The notes under the pieces were generated by a model that was given only the letters and a program-made list of their open reading frames with translations, searched no databases and had not been told where the DNA came from. Below are positions 18,135 through 31,034 of a stretch of DNA of 64,000 bases, in pieces. Location: positions 124,001-188,000 of the forward strand of contig NZ_JAGQDF010000002.1 of NCBI RefSeq assembly GCF_018069875.1. Reading direction: 5' to 3'. Position numbers and translations under genes: made by a program. Every line of letters begins with the position of its first letter. Position 1 is the first letter of the stretch. This DNA is from Ideonella alba (GTDB taxonomy: Bacteria > Pseudomonadota > Gammaproteobacteria > Burkholderiales > Burkholderiaceae_C).

Positions 18135-18138
<4 letters not shown>
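17923..18138 (+). CDS. Possible 71-codon leader ORF in the rpoD 5' region
   Basis: An open frame starting GTG at 17923 (weak AAGAG site upstream) runs through the whole rpoD leader and stops with a TGA that overlaps the rpoD ATG (ATGA). The product ([20 protein letters not shown]...) resembles nothing I recognise. rpoD itself has no clear Shine-Dalgarno, so translational coupling through this frame is conceivable. Codon bias is not clearly that of a gene, and chance is quite possible in GC-rich DNA. Confidence 0.25.
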
Positions 18139-20390
<2,252 letters not shown>

Positions 20391-20427
20391 TCAGGGCCCA
20401 TCGCCGCGCGCGCTACACTCAAAGCCA

Positions 20428-21360
20428 ATGGCCACGATCAAGCGTCGCATCGTCCTGTTCGCTGACCTGCGTGGCAGTACCGCGCTGTACGAGACCCTGG
20501 GCAATGCCCAGGCGACCACGCTGGTCACGCGCACCATCACCACCCTCGCCCGCCGGGTTCCGGCGGTCGGCGGACAGCTCGTCAAGACGCTGGGTGACGG
20601 CCTGATGGCCGTCTTTCCCAATGTGCGCGCCGCGGTGATGGCGGCGGTCGAGATGCACGAGGCGCTGGGCGAGGTGTCCGCCTGGGCACCCACCTCGCAA
20701 GGCCGCGACCTGGACGCCACCGCCCGCCTGCAGCTGCAGGTGGCCGTGGCGGCGGGCGAGGTGGTCGAGGTCGGCGGTGACTGCTTTGGCGACGCGGTCA
20801 ACGTGGCCGCCCGGCTGATCGACCATGCCGGCGACAACGAGACCCTGATCACCCGCGAGGTCTTCGACGAGCTGCCCTGGGAGGCCCGCACCCGCTTTCG
20901 CCACCTGGACAAGGTGCACCTGCGTGGCCGCGCCGAACCGGTGGACGTCTACCTGCTGGCTGGCCGTGGCGCCGACACCGCCGCCACCCAGCTGGAATCG
21001 CGCGTGGGCGTCAGCGAGCCGCGCGGCCTGCGCCTGGACCTGGCCGGCCAGACCCACGACTTCAAGCTCGACCAGTTCCCGGTCATCCTGGGGCGCAGCA
21101 CCACCTGCTCGCTGAAGGTTGACGACGCCCGCGTCTCGCGCGCCCATGCCCGCGTCGACCTGATGGGCGGCGCGCTGCAGCTGACCGACCTGAGCATCAA
21201 TGGCAGCTTCGTGCGCTTCGCCGGTGACGACGAGGTCATCAGCCTGCGCCGCTCGGCCTGCACGCTGCACGGCAGCGGCGAGATCGGCCTGGGCGCCTCG
21301 CCCCTGAACCCCAAGGCTGCCCGCCTCGGCTTCACGGTGCTGGTCGGCGACGCCGTCTGA
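20428..21360 (+). CDS. Class III adenylate cyclase catalytic domain fused to an FHA domain
   Basis: Residues 1-180 are a class III nucleotide cyclase domain. All catalytic positions are present: metal-binding D13 (FADLRGST) and D57 (LGDG), purine-specifying K53 and D118, and transition-state N125 and R129 ([13 protein letters not shown]). The Lys/Asp pair predicts ATP as substrate, giving cAMP. Residues about 195-300 form an FHA phosphopeptide-binding domain ([30 protein letters not shown]). No membrane segment, so a soluble homodimeric cyclase controlled by a phosphothreonine protein is inferred. It lies 37 bases after rpoD and 25 before hemH. The partner kinase is not in this window. Confidence 0.85.
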   Translation: MATIKRRIVLFADLRGSTALYETLGNAQATTLVTRTITTLARRVPAVGGQLVKTLGDGLMAVFPNVRAAVMAAVEMHEALGEVSAWAPTSQGRDLDATARLQLQVAVAAGEVVEVGGDCFGDAVNVAARLIDHAGDNETLITREVFDELPWEARTRFRHLDKVHLRGRAEPVDVYLLAGRGADTAATQLESRVGVSEPRGLRLDLAGQTHDFKLDQFPVILGRSTTCSLKVDDARVSRAHARVDLMGGALQLTDLSINGSFVRFAGDDEVISLRRSACTLHGSGEIGLGASPLNPKAARLGFTVLVGDAV

Positions 21361-21385
21361 GCACTGTCAACGTTCCCGTCCCGCC

Positions 21386-22390
21386 ATGACCGAGCCCCGC
21401 TCGAATACCCCCGGCACGGCCATCCTGCTGTGCAATCTCGGCACCCCCGATGCGCCGGACGCACCGGCGCTGCGCCGCTACCTGGGCGAGTTCCTCTCCG
21501 ACCCCCGGGTGGTGGAGCTGCCCGCCTGGCTCTGGCAGCCCATCCTGCGCGGGGTCATCCTGAACGTGCGCCCGGCCAAGTCGGCGGCCAAGTACGCCAC
21601 CGTCTGGACCCCCGACGGCTCGCCGCTGCTGGTCTGGACCCAGCGCCAGGCAGCCCTGCTGCAAGGCTGGCTGGGCGAGCGCGGCGTGCCCGTGCGGGTG
21701 CGCCCGGCGATGCGTTACGGCCAGCCGTCGATGGCCTCGCAGCTCGATGCGCTGCGTGCCGAAGGCGTGCAGCGGGTGCTGCTGCTGCCGGCCTATCCGC
21801 AGTACTGCGGCGCCACCACCGCCAGCACCTTCGACGCCTTTGCCGCCTGGGGCCGCGCACAGCGCGTGCTGCCCGACAGCCGGTTTGTCGCCGGCTACCA
21901 CGACGACCCCGGCTACATCCATGCGCTGGCCGAGAGCGTGCGCCGCCACTGGCAGCGCGAGGGCCGCAGCCCGATGCTGGTGACCAGCTTCCACGGCATG
22001 CCCGAGCGCACCCGCACGCTGGGCGACCCCTACCACGACCAGTGCCAGGCCACGGCCCGGCTGCTGGCGCAGGCGCTGGAGCTGCCGCCCGAGCAGTTGC
22101 GCGTCACCTTCCAGAGCCGCTTCGGCAAGGCCAAGTGGCTGGAGCCGGCCACCGAGCCCACGCTGGAGGCCCTGGCCCGCGACGGCCACACGCGGGTGGA
22201 TGTGGTCTGCCCCGGGTTCTCGGCCGACTGCCTGGAGACGCTGGAGGAGATCGCCCAGGAGGGCCGCGACGCGTTCCTGGCCGCGGGCGGCCAGCAGTTC
22301 CACTACATCCCCTGCCTGAACGACGATCCGCTGCACATCGCGGCGCTCGGCCAGATCGCCCAGGACGCGCTGGCCGGCTGGCCGCGCTGA
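21386..22390 (+). CDS. hemH: Ferrochelatase
   Basis: Inserts Fe(II) into protoporphyrin IX in the last step of protoheme synthesis. At 334 aa it is a standard bacterial length. The catalytic H203 ([10 protein letters not shown]) and E284 ([15 protein letters not shown]) are intact, as is the N-terminal [11 protein letters not shown]. No transmembrane helix or [2Fe-2S] C-terminal extension is seen. It follows the cyclase-FHA gene by 25 bases and may be read with it. It is convergent with tctA across a short hairpin. Confidence 0.96.
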   Translation: MTEPRSNTPGTAILLCNLGTPDAPDAPALRRYLGEFLSDPRVVELPAWLWQPILRGVILNVRPAKSAAKYATVWTPDGSPLLVWTQRQAALLQGWLGERGVPVRVRPAMRYGQPSMASQLDALRAEGVQRVLLLPAYPQYCGATTASTFDAFAAWGRAQRVLPDSRFVAGYHDDPGYIHALAESVRRHWQREGRSPMLVTSFHGMPERTRTLGDPYHDQCQATARLLAQALELPPEQLRVTFQSRFGKAKWLEPATEPTLEALARDGHTRVDVVCPGFSADCLETLEEIAQEGRDAFLAAGGQQFHYIPCLNDDPLHIAALGQIAQDALAGWPR

Positions 22391-22399
22391 AACGGCAAC

Positions 22400-22417
22400 G
22401 GCCGCCCGCAGGCGGCC
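22400..22417. terminator. Weak bidirectional hairpin between hemH and tctA
   Basis: Perfect 7-bp stem GGCCGCC/GGCGGCC with a CGCA loop lies between the convergent ends of hemH and tctA. There is no T-run on either strand, so intrinsic termination is uncertain. Confidence 0.4.
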
Positions 22418-22443
22418 GCTTCCGGGGAGTCAGGCGCGCTTGA

Positions 22444-23928
22444 TCAGCGCTTGTTGCGCAGCTTCATCAGCTGCGGCAGCACCAGCACCGCCGCCACCAC
22501 GGCCAGGATGCTCAGCGACACCGGCCGCTGGAAGAACACACTCCAGTGGCCTTCGCCGATCGACAGCGCATTGCGCAGCTGGGCCTCGGCCAGCGGGCCC
22601 AGGATCATGCCCACGATCACCGGCGCCGTGGGGAAGTCGAAGCGGCGCAGCAGCACGCCCAGCACACCCACCGCGAACATCACGTACAGGTCGAAGGCGC
22701 TCTGGCGCATGCCGTACACGCCCACGGTGGCGAAGATCAGGATGCCGGCGTAGAGCTGGGGCTTGGGAATCTTCAGCAGCTTCACCCACAGGCCCACCAG
22801 CGGCAGGTTCAGCACCAGCAGCATCACGTTGCCGATGTAGAGCGAAGCAATCAGGCCCCAGACCAGGGTGCTGGAGGTCTGGAACAGCTGCGGTCCCGGC
22901 TGCAGGCCGTAGTTCTGGAAGGCCGACAGCAGAATCGCGGTGGTCACCGAGGTGGGAATGCCCAGCGTCAGCAGCGGCACCATGGTGCCGGTCACCGCGG
23001 CGTTGTTGGCAGCCTCGGGGCCGGCCACGCCTTCAATGGCGCCGGTGGTGCCAAACTCTTCCTTGTGCTTGGACAGCTTGCGCTCGACCGCGTAGCTCAG
23101 GAAAGTCGGGATCTCGGTGCCGCCCGCCGGAATGGTGCCAAACGGGAAGCCCAGCGCCGTGCCGCGCAGCCAGGCGGGCCAGGAGCGCTTCCAGTCGTTG
23201 CGGTCCATGTGCACGCGGCCCGACTTGTTCAGCGAGACTTCACTGCGGCCCTCGTACAGCGTGGTGTAGAGCGCCTCGCCGATCGCGAACAGGCCCACGG
23301 CGATCAGCACCACCTCGATGCCGTCCATGAACTCGGGGATGCCGCCGGTGTAGCGCACGCTGGCGGTGATCTGGTCAATGCCCACCAGTCCGATGGCCAG
23401 ACCGATGAACAAGGCCGTGATGCCGCGCAGCGTGCTGGCGCCCAGCACCGCGCTGACGGTGGTGAAGGCCAGCAGCATCAGGCAGAAGTACTCCGGCGGG
23501 CCCAGCTGCACCGCGTAGTCGGCCACGATGGGGGCGAACAGCGTGACCAGCACCGTGGCGATGGTGCCCGCCACGAAGGAGCCGATCGCCGAGGTGGCCA
23601 GGGCCGCGCCGGCGCGCCCGCTCTTGGCCATCTTGAAGCCCTCGAGCGCGGTGACCATGGTGCCGGTCTCGCCCGGGGTGTTGAGCAGGATCGAGGTGGT
23701 CGAGCCGCCGTACATCGCGCCGTAGTAGATGCCGGCGAAGAAGATCATCGACGCGGTGGGTTCCACCTGCGAGGTGATCGGCAGAAGCATCGCCACCGTC
23801 ACCGCCGGGCCCAGGCCGGGCAGCACGCCGATCGCGGTGCCCAGCACGCAGCCCACGAAGGCCCACATCAGGTTGATGGGCGTGCCGGCCGTGACGAAGC
23901 CGTTGAGCAGTTGTTGCCAGATGTCCAT
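22444..23928 (-). CDS. tctA: Tripartite tricarboxylate transporter, large membrane subunit TctA
   Basis: The main permease of the TTT family, moving citrate-like acids driven by an ion gradient together with TctB and the periplasmic TctC. At 494 aa with about ten to twelve hydrophobic segments it has the normal length. The conserved motifs [37 protein letters not shown] and [17 protein letters not shown] are present. A strong GGAGG ribosome site precedes the ATG. It is last in the tctC-tctB-tctA operon, with 13 bases between tctB and tctA. The substrate is unproven; family members carry citrate, terephthalate and other carboxylates. Confidence 0.95.
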   Translation of the reverse strand: MDIWQQLLNGFVTAGTPINLMWAFVGCVLGTAIGVLPGLGPAVTVAMLLPITSQVEPTASMIFFAGIYYGAMYGGSTTSILLNTPGETGTMVTALEGFKMAKSGRAGAALATSAIGSFVAGTIATVLVTLFAPIVADYAVQLGPPEYFCLMLLAFTTVSAVLGASTLRGITALFIGLAIGLVGIDQITASVRYTGGIPEFMDGIEVVLIAVGLFAIGEALYTTLYEGRSEVSLNKSGRVHMDRNDWKRSWPAWLRGTALGFPFGTIPAGGTEIPTFLSYAVERKLSKHKEEFGTTGAIEGVAGPEAANNAAVTGTMVPLLTLGIPTSVTTAILLSAFQNYGLQPGPQLFQTSSTLVWGLIASLYIGNVMLLVLNLPLVGLWVKLLKIPKPQLYAGILIFATVGVYGMRQSAFDLYVMFAVGVLGVLLRRFDFPTAPVIVGMILGPLAEAQLRNALSIGEGHWSVFFQRPVSLSILAVVAAVLVLPQLMKLRNKR

Positions 23929-23941
23929 GGTGCCCGCCTCC

Positions 23942-24493
23942 TCAGAGCCAGCCCGAGGCCGTCAGGCCCGGCAGGTTGATCGCCAGCAGCTTGGTGAACA
24001 GCCAGAACACCGGCGCCGAAATCGCCAGGCCCACCGCCAGGTCCATGCCACTGTCGCGCAGGTTGCCCGCCGGTTTGCCCTCGGACAGGCGCAGACCGCG
24101 CACCGCCAGCGCAAAGCACAGCGCGCAGCTGAGCACGAAGCCGACGGTGGTGATCAGGCTGGCATTGAGCAGCACGCCGGCCGACACCCAGGCCATGGCC
24201 TTCCAGTCGCCTTGCGCGGCGCCAGAGGGTGCCTCGGCGCTGCGGTAGCCACCGGTGCGCGCCTCGCGCACCAGCAGGATGCCGCACAGGATCAGCACCA
24301 CCGACACCACCCAGGGCAGGAAGTTGGGCCCCACGCCTGCGTAGCCGGCGTCGGAGGAGATCTGTGTGGCGCCATAGGCCATGGCCAGCCCCACGGCCAG
24401 CACGCCCACGCCGATCCAGGTCTGGTGACCGGTGGGGGGCAGCGGGTGGTGCTCGGCCTCGGGCGCCTCGGGAAGAATCTGCTGATAGGACAT
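23942..24493 (-). CDS. tctB: Tripartite tricarboxylate transporter, small membrane subunit TctB
   Basis: Small poorly conserved partner of TctA with four predicted membrane segments (around 26-44, 57-76, 99-131 and 150-172). It is 183 aa, slightly longer than the roughly 150 of many family members because of a hydrophilic N-terminus and a central loop ([20 protein letters not shown]). Identified by size, topology and its place between tctC and tctA. Confidence 0.88.
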   Translation of the reverse strand: MSYQQILPEAPEAEHHPLPPTGHQTWIGVGVLAVGLAMAYGATQISSDAGYAGVGPNFLPWVVSVVLILCGILLVREARTGGYRSAEAPSGAAQGDWKAMAWVSAGVLLNASLITTVGFVLSCALCFALAVRGLRLSEGKPAGNLRDSGMDLAVGLAISAPVFWLFTKLLAINLPGLTASGWL

Positions 24494-24604
24494 GACATCC
24501 CCCGCCGCTGTCCCGGGCGGGCGCGGCTGTGTGGTGGTGTGGGTGGGTTGGGGAGGTGGGTGCAGCGCCCGGCCGCCGTCAGCGGCGCCGGGCGCGCTCG
24601 GGCG

Positions 24605-25576
24605 TCAGACCATGCCCGACTTCACCATGATCGCGCGCAGCGAGGCGAATTCGCGGTCGACGAACTCATCAAAGGCCGGGCCGGTGAGCACGGCCGGCGT
24701 CCAGTCGTTCTTCTCGAGGGCTTCGGCCCAGGACTTGGACTTGACGGTGGCCAGCACCAGGTCGGTCAGCGCCTTGCGCTGCGCCGGCGTGATGCCCGGG
24801 GCGGCGTAGACACCGCGCCAGTTGCCGATCTCGACGTTGATGCCCATCTCCTTGAGCGTGGGGATGTCCTTGCTCTGCTTGCCGGTCAGGCGCGTGGCCG
24901 AGGTGACGGCGATCGGCCGCATCTTGCCCGCCTCGATGTACTGGGCGAACTCCGAGAAGCCGCTGCCGCCGATGCTGACGTTGCCGCCCAGGATGGCGGC
25001 GGTGGCCTCGCCACCCCCACGGAAGGGCACGTAGTTGATCTTGGACGCGTCGATGCCGGCCTCGCGGGCGATCATCGCCGCCGCGATGTGCTCGGTGGAG
25101 CCCCGCGAGCCACCGCCCCACTTGACGCTGCCCGGGTCCTTCTTCATGGCCTCGACCACGTCCTTCATGGTCTTGAAGGGCGAGTTGGCCGGCAGCACGA
25201 AGACGTTGTACTCGCTGGTCAGGCGGGCGATCGGCGTGGCCTGCGACAGGGTGACCGGCGGCTTGCCGGTGATGATGCCGCCCAGCATCACCGCCCCCAT
25301 CACCATCAGCGCGTTCGGGTCGCCCTTGCTGGCGTTGACAAACTGCGCCAGGCCCAGTGCACCCGCGGCGCCACCCTTGTTCTCGTAGGCCACCGACGCG
25401 ACCAGGCCGGCGTCCTGCATGGCCTTGCCCAGCGCGCGGCCGGTGGTGTCCCAGCCGCCGCCCGGGTTGGCCGGCACCATCATCTTGACGGCCGGACCGT
25501 TGGCCAGGGCGGCCAGCGGCAGGCCCGAGCCGGCGGCCAGGGCGGCCAGGGACTTGAGGAAGGTATCGCGACGCAT
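24605..25576 (-). CDS. tctC: Tripartite tricarboxylate transporter substrate-binding protein TctC (Bug family)
   Basis: Periplasmic solute-binding protein (323 aa). The signal peptide is MRRDTFLKSLAALAAGSG with an ALAN-type cleavage near residue 26; the RRDTFLK start resembles a twin-arginine motif with one extra residue. The mature part has the Bug-family pattern ([51 protein letters not shown]). GGAGAC sits 5 bases before the ATG. First gene of tctCBA, with 111 bases to tctB. That gap is GC-rich and holds no obvious terminator. The divergent tctDE pair is the likely regulator. Confidence 0.94.
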   Translation of the reverse strand: MRRDTFLKSLAALAAGSGLPLAALANGPAVKMMVPANPGGGWDTTGRALGKAMQDAGLVASVAYENKGGAAGALGLAQFVNASKGDPNALMVMGAVMLGGIITGKPPVTLSQATPIARLTSEYNVFVLPANSPFKTMKDVVEAMKKDPGSVKWGGGSRGSTEHIAAAMIAREAGIDASKINYVPFRGGGEATAAILGGNVSIGGSGFSEFAQYIEAGKMRPIAVTSATRLTGKQSKDIPTLKEMGINVEIGNWRGVYAAPGITPAQRKALTDLVLATVKSKSWAEALEKNDWTPAVLTGPAFDEFVDREFASLRAIMVKSGMV

Positions 25577-25690
25577 GGCTTGTCTCCAGTCTGGTTGAGC
25601 GTGGCCGTGATGGTCGCGACAGGCGCTGTCAGTTGGCTGTCCAGGACACCCGGGAAAACACCAGTCCGCGCCTGCGGTATGGTGCGGGCC
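25577..25690. promoter_or_regulatory. tctC / tctD divergent control region
   Basis: The intergenic region between the transporter operon and its two-component genes holds two adjacent short palindromes: GACAGgcgCTGTC (25618-25630) and TGTCCaGGACA (25638-25648). Their half-sites are related (GACAG/GGACA), so they are candidate TctD operators. No clear -35/-10 pair was found. The role is inferred from position and symmetry. Confidence 0.35.
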
Positions 25691-26377
25691 GTGAGCCAGG
25701 TGCTGCTGATCGAAGACGACGAGGCGATGCGTGCCACGCTGCAGCGCACGCTGGAGCGCCGCGGCTACCAGGTCGCGACCTGCGGCGACGGTGGCCAGGC
25801 GCTGGCGCGCTGGCAGGCGCTGCGGCCCGACCTGGTCCTGCTGGACCTCAGCCTGCCCGGCCAGGACGGCCTGGAGGTGCTGGCCCAGGCCCGCCAGGCG
25901 GGGCTGGCCACGCCGGTGCTGATCCTCACGGCGCGTGGCACGGTGGGCGACCGCATCATCGGTCTCAACACCGGCGCCGACGACTACCTGCCCAAACCCT
26001 TCGACCTGGATGAGCTGGAAGCGCGGATGCGCGCTTTGGTGCGCCGCCGCCCCGAGGCGACGACAGCCACCATGGTGGCCGGTCCCCGCTTCGCCGGACT
26101 GCAGGTGGATGCCGATTCAGGCGCCGTCTGGTTCAACGATGCGCCGCTGGAGCTGGCCCCGCGAGAGGCGGCGATGCTGCGCACCCTGCTGCAGCGCCCC
26201 GGCCAGGCGGTGGCCAAGGAGCGCCTGTTCGAAGCGGTGTTCCCTGGCGAGCTGGAGGTGCAGCTGGAGGCCGTGGAGGTGGTGGCCTACCGGCTGCGCA
26301 AACGCCTGGCCCCGACCGGCGTGACCCTGGTGACGCTGCGCGGCCTGGGCTATCTGCTGCGCGCCCCCACCGCATGA
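25691..26377 (+). CDS. tctD: Response regulator TctD (OmpR family)
   Basis: DNA-binding regulator expected to activate tctCBA when citrate-like substrates are sensed by TctE. With the GTG start at 25691 (228 aa) the receiver domain has the acidic pair after strand 1 (LLIEDDEAM), phosphoacceptor D52 (LVLLDLSLPG), T of LTARG and K of LPKPF. The C-terminal winged helix is OmpR-type (LAPREAAMLRTLLQRPGQAV, VEVVAYRLRKRLAP, LVTLRGLGYLLRA). An ATG at 25679 would add four residues. The stop overlaps the tctE ATG (ATGA). Confidence 0.93.
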   Translation: MSQVLLIEDDEAMRATLQRTLERRGYQVATCGDGGQALARWQALRPDLVLLDLSLPGQDGLEVLAQARQAGLATPVLILTARGTVGDRIIGLNTGADDYLPKPFDLDELEARMRALVRRRPEATTATMVAGPRFAGLQVDADSGAVWFNDAPLELAPREAAMLRTLLQRPGQAVAKERLFEAVFPGELEVQLEAVEVVAYRLRKRLAPTGVTLVTLRGLGYLLRAPTA

Positions 26378-27807
26378 TGGACGCCCTGCGCCGCCTGTCG
26401 CTGCGCAACCGCTTGCTGCTGGGCATTCTGCTGCCGATGCTGGCGGTGATCGCCCTGAATGGCGTGGTGCTGTACCGCCAGGCCTTGAAGGCGGCCGACA
26501 CCGCCTATGACCGCACGCTGCTGGCCACCGCGAAGTCGATCGGCGACCTGCTCGAGGTCGAACGCGTGGACGGCCGCACCCGGCTCAAGTCCACCCTGCT
26601 CTACTCGGCGCTCGAAGCCTTCGAGGCCGACAACCGCAGCCGGCTGTACTACAAGGTCATCGGCTTCGACGGCGAGACCGTCTCCGGCTTCGAGGCCCTG
26701 CCCGCCTGGCACGGCCGGCTGCCACAGAAAGGCCCCTACGCGGCGCTGGTGGACTTCTACGACAGCCACTACGGTGCCGTGCCGGTGCGCATGGCCGTGC
26801 TGCTGCAACCGGTGACCTGGGACGGCGGCCAGGGCATGGCCACGGTGCAGGTGGCCGAAACGCTGGAGCTGCGCGAAAGCCTGGCGCGCCAGCTGCTGAT
26901 CGGCACGCTGTGGCGGGAAACCGCGCTGCTGGGCGTGATCGCCGCGGTGGTGGCCTTCGTCGTGCACCGGGCGATGCGGCCGGTGCAGCGCATCAGCCAG
27001 TCGCTGCGCCAGCGCGCCCAGGGCGAGCTCTCACCGATCGAGGCCAACGACGCGCCGCGCGAGCTGCGTCCGCTGGTCGAGGCCACCAACCAGCTGATGG
27101 GCCGGCTGCGCGACCTGCTCGAGCAGCAGAAGCGCTTCGTGCGCGACAGCTCGCACCAGCTGCGCACGCCCCTGGCGGTGCTCAAGGCCCAGGTGCAGTC
27201 GGCGCGCCGCGGCGACCTGCCGGCCGAGGCAGCGCTGGCAGAGATCGGCCAGACGGTGGAGCGCGCCACCGAACTGGCCAACCAGATGCTGGCCCTGGCC
27301 AAGGTGGCCCAGCTGCGCCGCCAGGACGATGCGCCGGTGACCGACTGGGCCGAGGTGGTGCGCCAGCTGGCCCTGGACATGGCGCCGCTGATGGCCGAGC
27401 GCGAGCTGGACGTGGCCGTGGACCTGCAGGCCGCCCCGGTGCGGGCGCATGAATGGGCGCTGCGCGAGCTCAGCCGCAACCTGATCCACAACGCCGTCAA
27501 GCATGGCCCGCCACACTCGGCGCTGACGATCACGCTGCTCAGCGACGGCCGCCATGCCGCCCTGACCATCGCCGATGGCGGACCGGGCATCTCCGAGGCC
27601 CAGCGCCAGCGCCTGTTCCAGCCCTTCTCGGCCGGCGACACCCGCTCCGGCTCGGGCCTGGGCCTGTCGATCTGCCACGACGTGGTGCTGGCCCTGGGCG
27701 GCCAGATCGCGCTGGAGAACCGCGGGCGGGCGGGTGCGGTCCAGGGGCTGGACGCCATCGTGCGCCTGCCGCTGGCGGCCGCCGCTGAGCGAGAATCGAC
27801 GCCGTGA
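26374..27807 (+). CDS. tctE: Sensor histidine kinase TctE
   Basis: Membrane sensor kinase paired with TctD. At 477 aa: membrane segment 1 at about 15-34, a periplasmic region at about 35-178 of the two-component sensor N-domain type seen in TctE, membrane segment 2 at about 183-198, HAMP, the phosphoacceptor H261 in DSSHQLRTPLA, N box (LSRNLIHNAVKHG), G1 (IADGGPGIS) and G2 (GSGLGLSI). It overlaps tctD by ATGA and the next gene by GTGA, so all three should be translationally coupled. Confidence 0.93.
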   Translation: MMDALRRLSLRNRLLLGILLPMLAVIALNGVVLYRQALKAADTAYDRTLLATAKSIGDLLEVERVDGRTRLKSTLLYSALEAFEADNRSRLYYKVIGFDGETVSGFEALPAWHGRLPQKGPYAALVDFYDSHYGAVPVRMAVLLQPVTWDGGQGMATVQVAETLELRESLARQLLIGTLWRETALLGVIAAVVAFVVHRAMRPVQRISQSLRQRAQGELSPIEANDAPRELRPLVEATNQLMGRLRDLLEQQKRFVRDSSHQLRTPLAVLKAQVQSARRGDLPAEAALAEIGQTVERATELANQMLALAKVAQLRRQDDAPVTDWAEVVRQLALDMAPLMAERELDVAVDLQAAPVRAHEWALRELSRNLIHNAVKHGPPHSALTITLLSDGRHAALTIADGGPGISEAQRQRLFQPFSAGDTRSGSGLGLSICHDVVLALGGQIALENRGRAGAVQGLDAIVRLPLAAAAERESTP

Positions 27808-28223
27808 AAGAACTGCCCCTGCGTCAGGAACCCGTGCGCCTGGACAAGTGGCTCTGGGCCGCGCGCTTTTTCAAGACCCGCGCGCTGGCGGTGGAGGCCA
27901 TCGGCAAGCACCGCGTCGAGGTCAACGGCCAGCCCGTCAAGGCCGGCCGCGAGCTGCGCGTGGGTGACCGCCTGACGCTGCGCGACCCCGGCCTGCCCCC
28001 GCGCGAGGTCGAGGTTCTGGGCTTGAGTGACATCCGCGGCCCCGCGCCGCTGGCCCAGACCCTGTACGCCGAAACGCCCGAGAGCCAGCAGCAGCGCGAA
28101 GCCGCCCGCGAGCAGCGACGCCAGGGCGTGGAGCCGGCGCTGGCCATCGAGCAGGGCCGCCCCACCAAGCGCGACCGGCGCCAGCTGGCCGATTGGCAGC
28201 GCTGGAGCGCCTCGCTCGACTGA
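27804..28223 (+). CDS. hslR: S4-domain RNA-binding heat-shock protein Hsp15 (HslR family)
   Basis: Binds free 50S subunits carrying a stranded nascent chain in E. coli. The S4 RNA-binding domain occupies about residues 11-60 (VRLDKWLWAARFFKTRALAV, GKHRVEVNGQPVKAG). A basic Gln/Arg-rich tail follows, with the family-typical RPTKRDRRQLADWQR near the end. It is 139 aa, the usual size. The GTG start overlaps the tctE stop (GTGA), so it is probably expressed with tctDE. The sigma32-type promoter of grpE begins 27 bases after its stop, keeping it next to other heat-shock genes. Confidence 0.92.
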   Translation: MKELPLRQEPVRLDKWLWAARFFKTRALAVEAIGKHRVEVNGQPVKAGRELRVGDRLTLRDPGLPPREVEVLGLSDIRGPAPLAQTLYAETPESQQQREAAREQRRQGVEPALAIEQGRPTKRDRRQLADWQRWSASLD

Positions 28224-28249
28224 ACCAGCACTTTTTCGAGCGGCGGGCT

Positions 28250-28277
28250 CTTGAAAACCGGCCTGCCGCCCCAAGAT
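28250..28277 (+). promoter_or_regulatory. Sigma32-type heat-shock promoter of grpE-dnaK-dnaJ
   Basis: CTTGAAA at 28250-28256 and CCCCAAGAT at 28269-28277 are separated by 12 bases. This agrees with the heat-shock consensus CTTGAAA-N11-16-CCCCATnT. It lies about 40 bases upstream of the grpE start. A second CTTGAAG (about 28906) before dnaK has no good -10. No CIRCE element or hrcA gene is present, so control by RpoH is the simplest reading. Confidence 0.75.
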
Positions 28278-28324
28278 GCCGCCGCATGCCTGAAAAAACC
28301 CCAGGCACATCAAGCCTTTAGACC

Positions 28325-28861
28325 ATGACTTCGAACGACGCCACCCCCGAGTCCACCGCCGAGCAGACCCCGCCCGAGTCCGGCGCCCAGGCCGCCACGC
28401 CGCCGTCGCTGGAGACCCAGCTGGCCGAACTGCAGGCCAAGCACACCGAGATGGCCGACGCCTACCTGCGCGCCAAGGCCGAGGTCGAGAACATCCGCCG
28501 CCGCAGCGACGAAGAGGTCAGCAAGGCGCGCAAGTTCGCGGTGGAATCCTTCGCCGAGGCCATGCTGCCGGTGCGCGACAGCCTGGAAGCGGCCATCGCC
28601 GCCCCGGACGCCCCGGTCGAGAAGGTGCTTGAAGGCGTGCACATCACGCTGCGCCAGCTGGCCCAGGCGCTCGAGCGCAACAAGGTGCTCGAGGTCAACC
28701 CGCCCGCCGGCACGAAGTTCGATCCGCACCAGCACCAGGCCATCAGCATGGTGCCGGCCGAGCAGGACGCCAACACCGTGGTCTCGGTGCTGCAGAAGGG
28801 CTACCTCATCGCCGACCGCGTGCTGCGGCCGGCCCTGGTCACAGTGGCCGCGCCCAAGTAA
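28325..28861 (+). CDS. grpE: Nucleotide exchange factor GrpE
   Basis: Homodimeric cochaperone that releases ADP from DnaK. At 178 aa: a disordered acidic/Pro N-terminus (residues 1-35), the long helical coiled coil ([40 protein letters not shown]), and the beta-wing domain with [16 protein letters not shown] and [19 protein letters not shown]. The last is the GrpE signature. First gene of the heat-shock group behind the sigma32-type promoter, 111 bases before dnaK. Confidence 0.97.
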   Translation: MTSNDATPESTAEQTPPESGAQAATPPSLETQLAELQAKHTEMADAYLRAKAEVENIRRRSDEEVSKARKFAVESFAEAMLPVRDSLEAAIAAPDAPVEKVLEGVHITLRQLAQALERNKVLEVNPPAGTKFDPHQHQAISMVPAEQDANTVVSVLQKGYLIADRVLRPALVTVAAPK

Positions 28862-28972
28862 ACACGATCCAGCGCACATCCGGCGCATGACGCGGGCCCC
28901 ACGGCCCTTGAAGTCGGACGAGCCAACCACAACTCCACAGCATCCAGACATTCCTCACAGGAGCATCAGAAC

Positions 28973-30907
<1,935 letters not shown>

Positions 30908-30915
30908 TGGCTTGG

Positions 30916-30942
30916 CCGGTGAGCGCGTCGAGCGCTCACCGG
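30916..30942 (+). other. Stem-loop between dnaK and dnaJ
   Basis: Perfect 11-bp stem CCGGTGAGCGC/GCGCTCACCGG with loop GTCGA. There is no T-run, so it is more likely an mRNA-stabilising or partial attenuation element than a full terminator. It would favour higher DnaK than DnaJ yield. A direct repeat GAGGCGGACCG occurs twice just downstream (about 30968 and 30985). Confidence 0.6.
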
Positions 30943-31034
30943 AGGAACGCCAGCGTCGCCGTGCCGAGAGGCGGACCGCCCGCGAGGCGGACCGTCAGGC
31001 GCGGCGATCCCGTTTAGACGAGCCGGGTCACACC

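Noticed and set aside
23729-25678. Upstream extension of the tctD frame by about 650 codons antisense to tctA-tctC
   Set aside because: The extension is a shadow of the transporter genes; the receiver domain begins at about 25691 as in normal response regulators.
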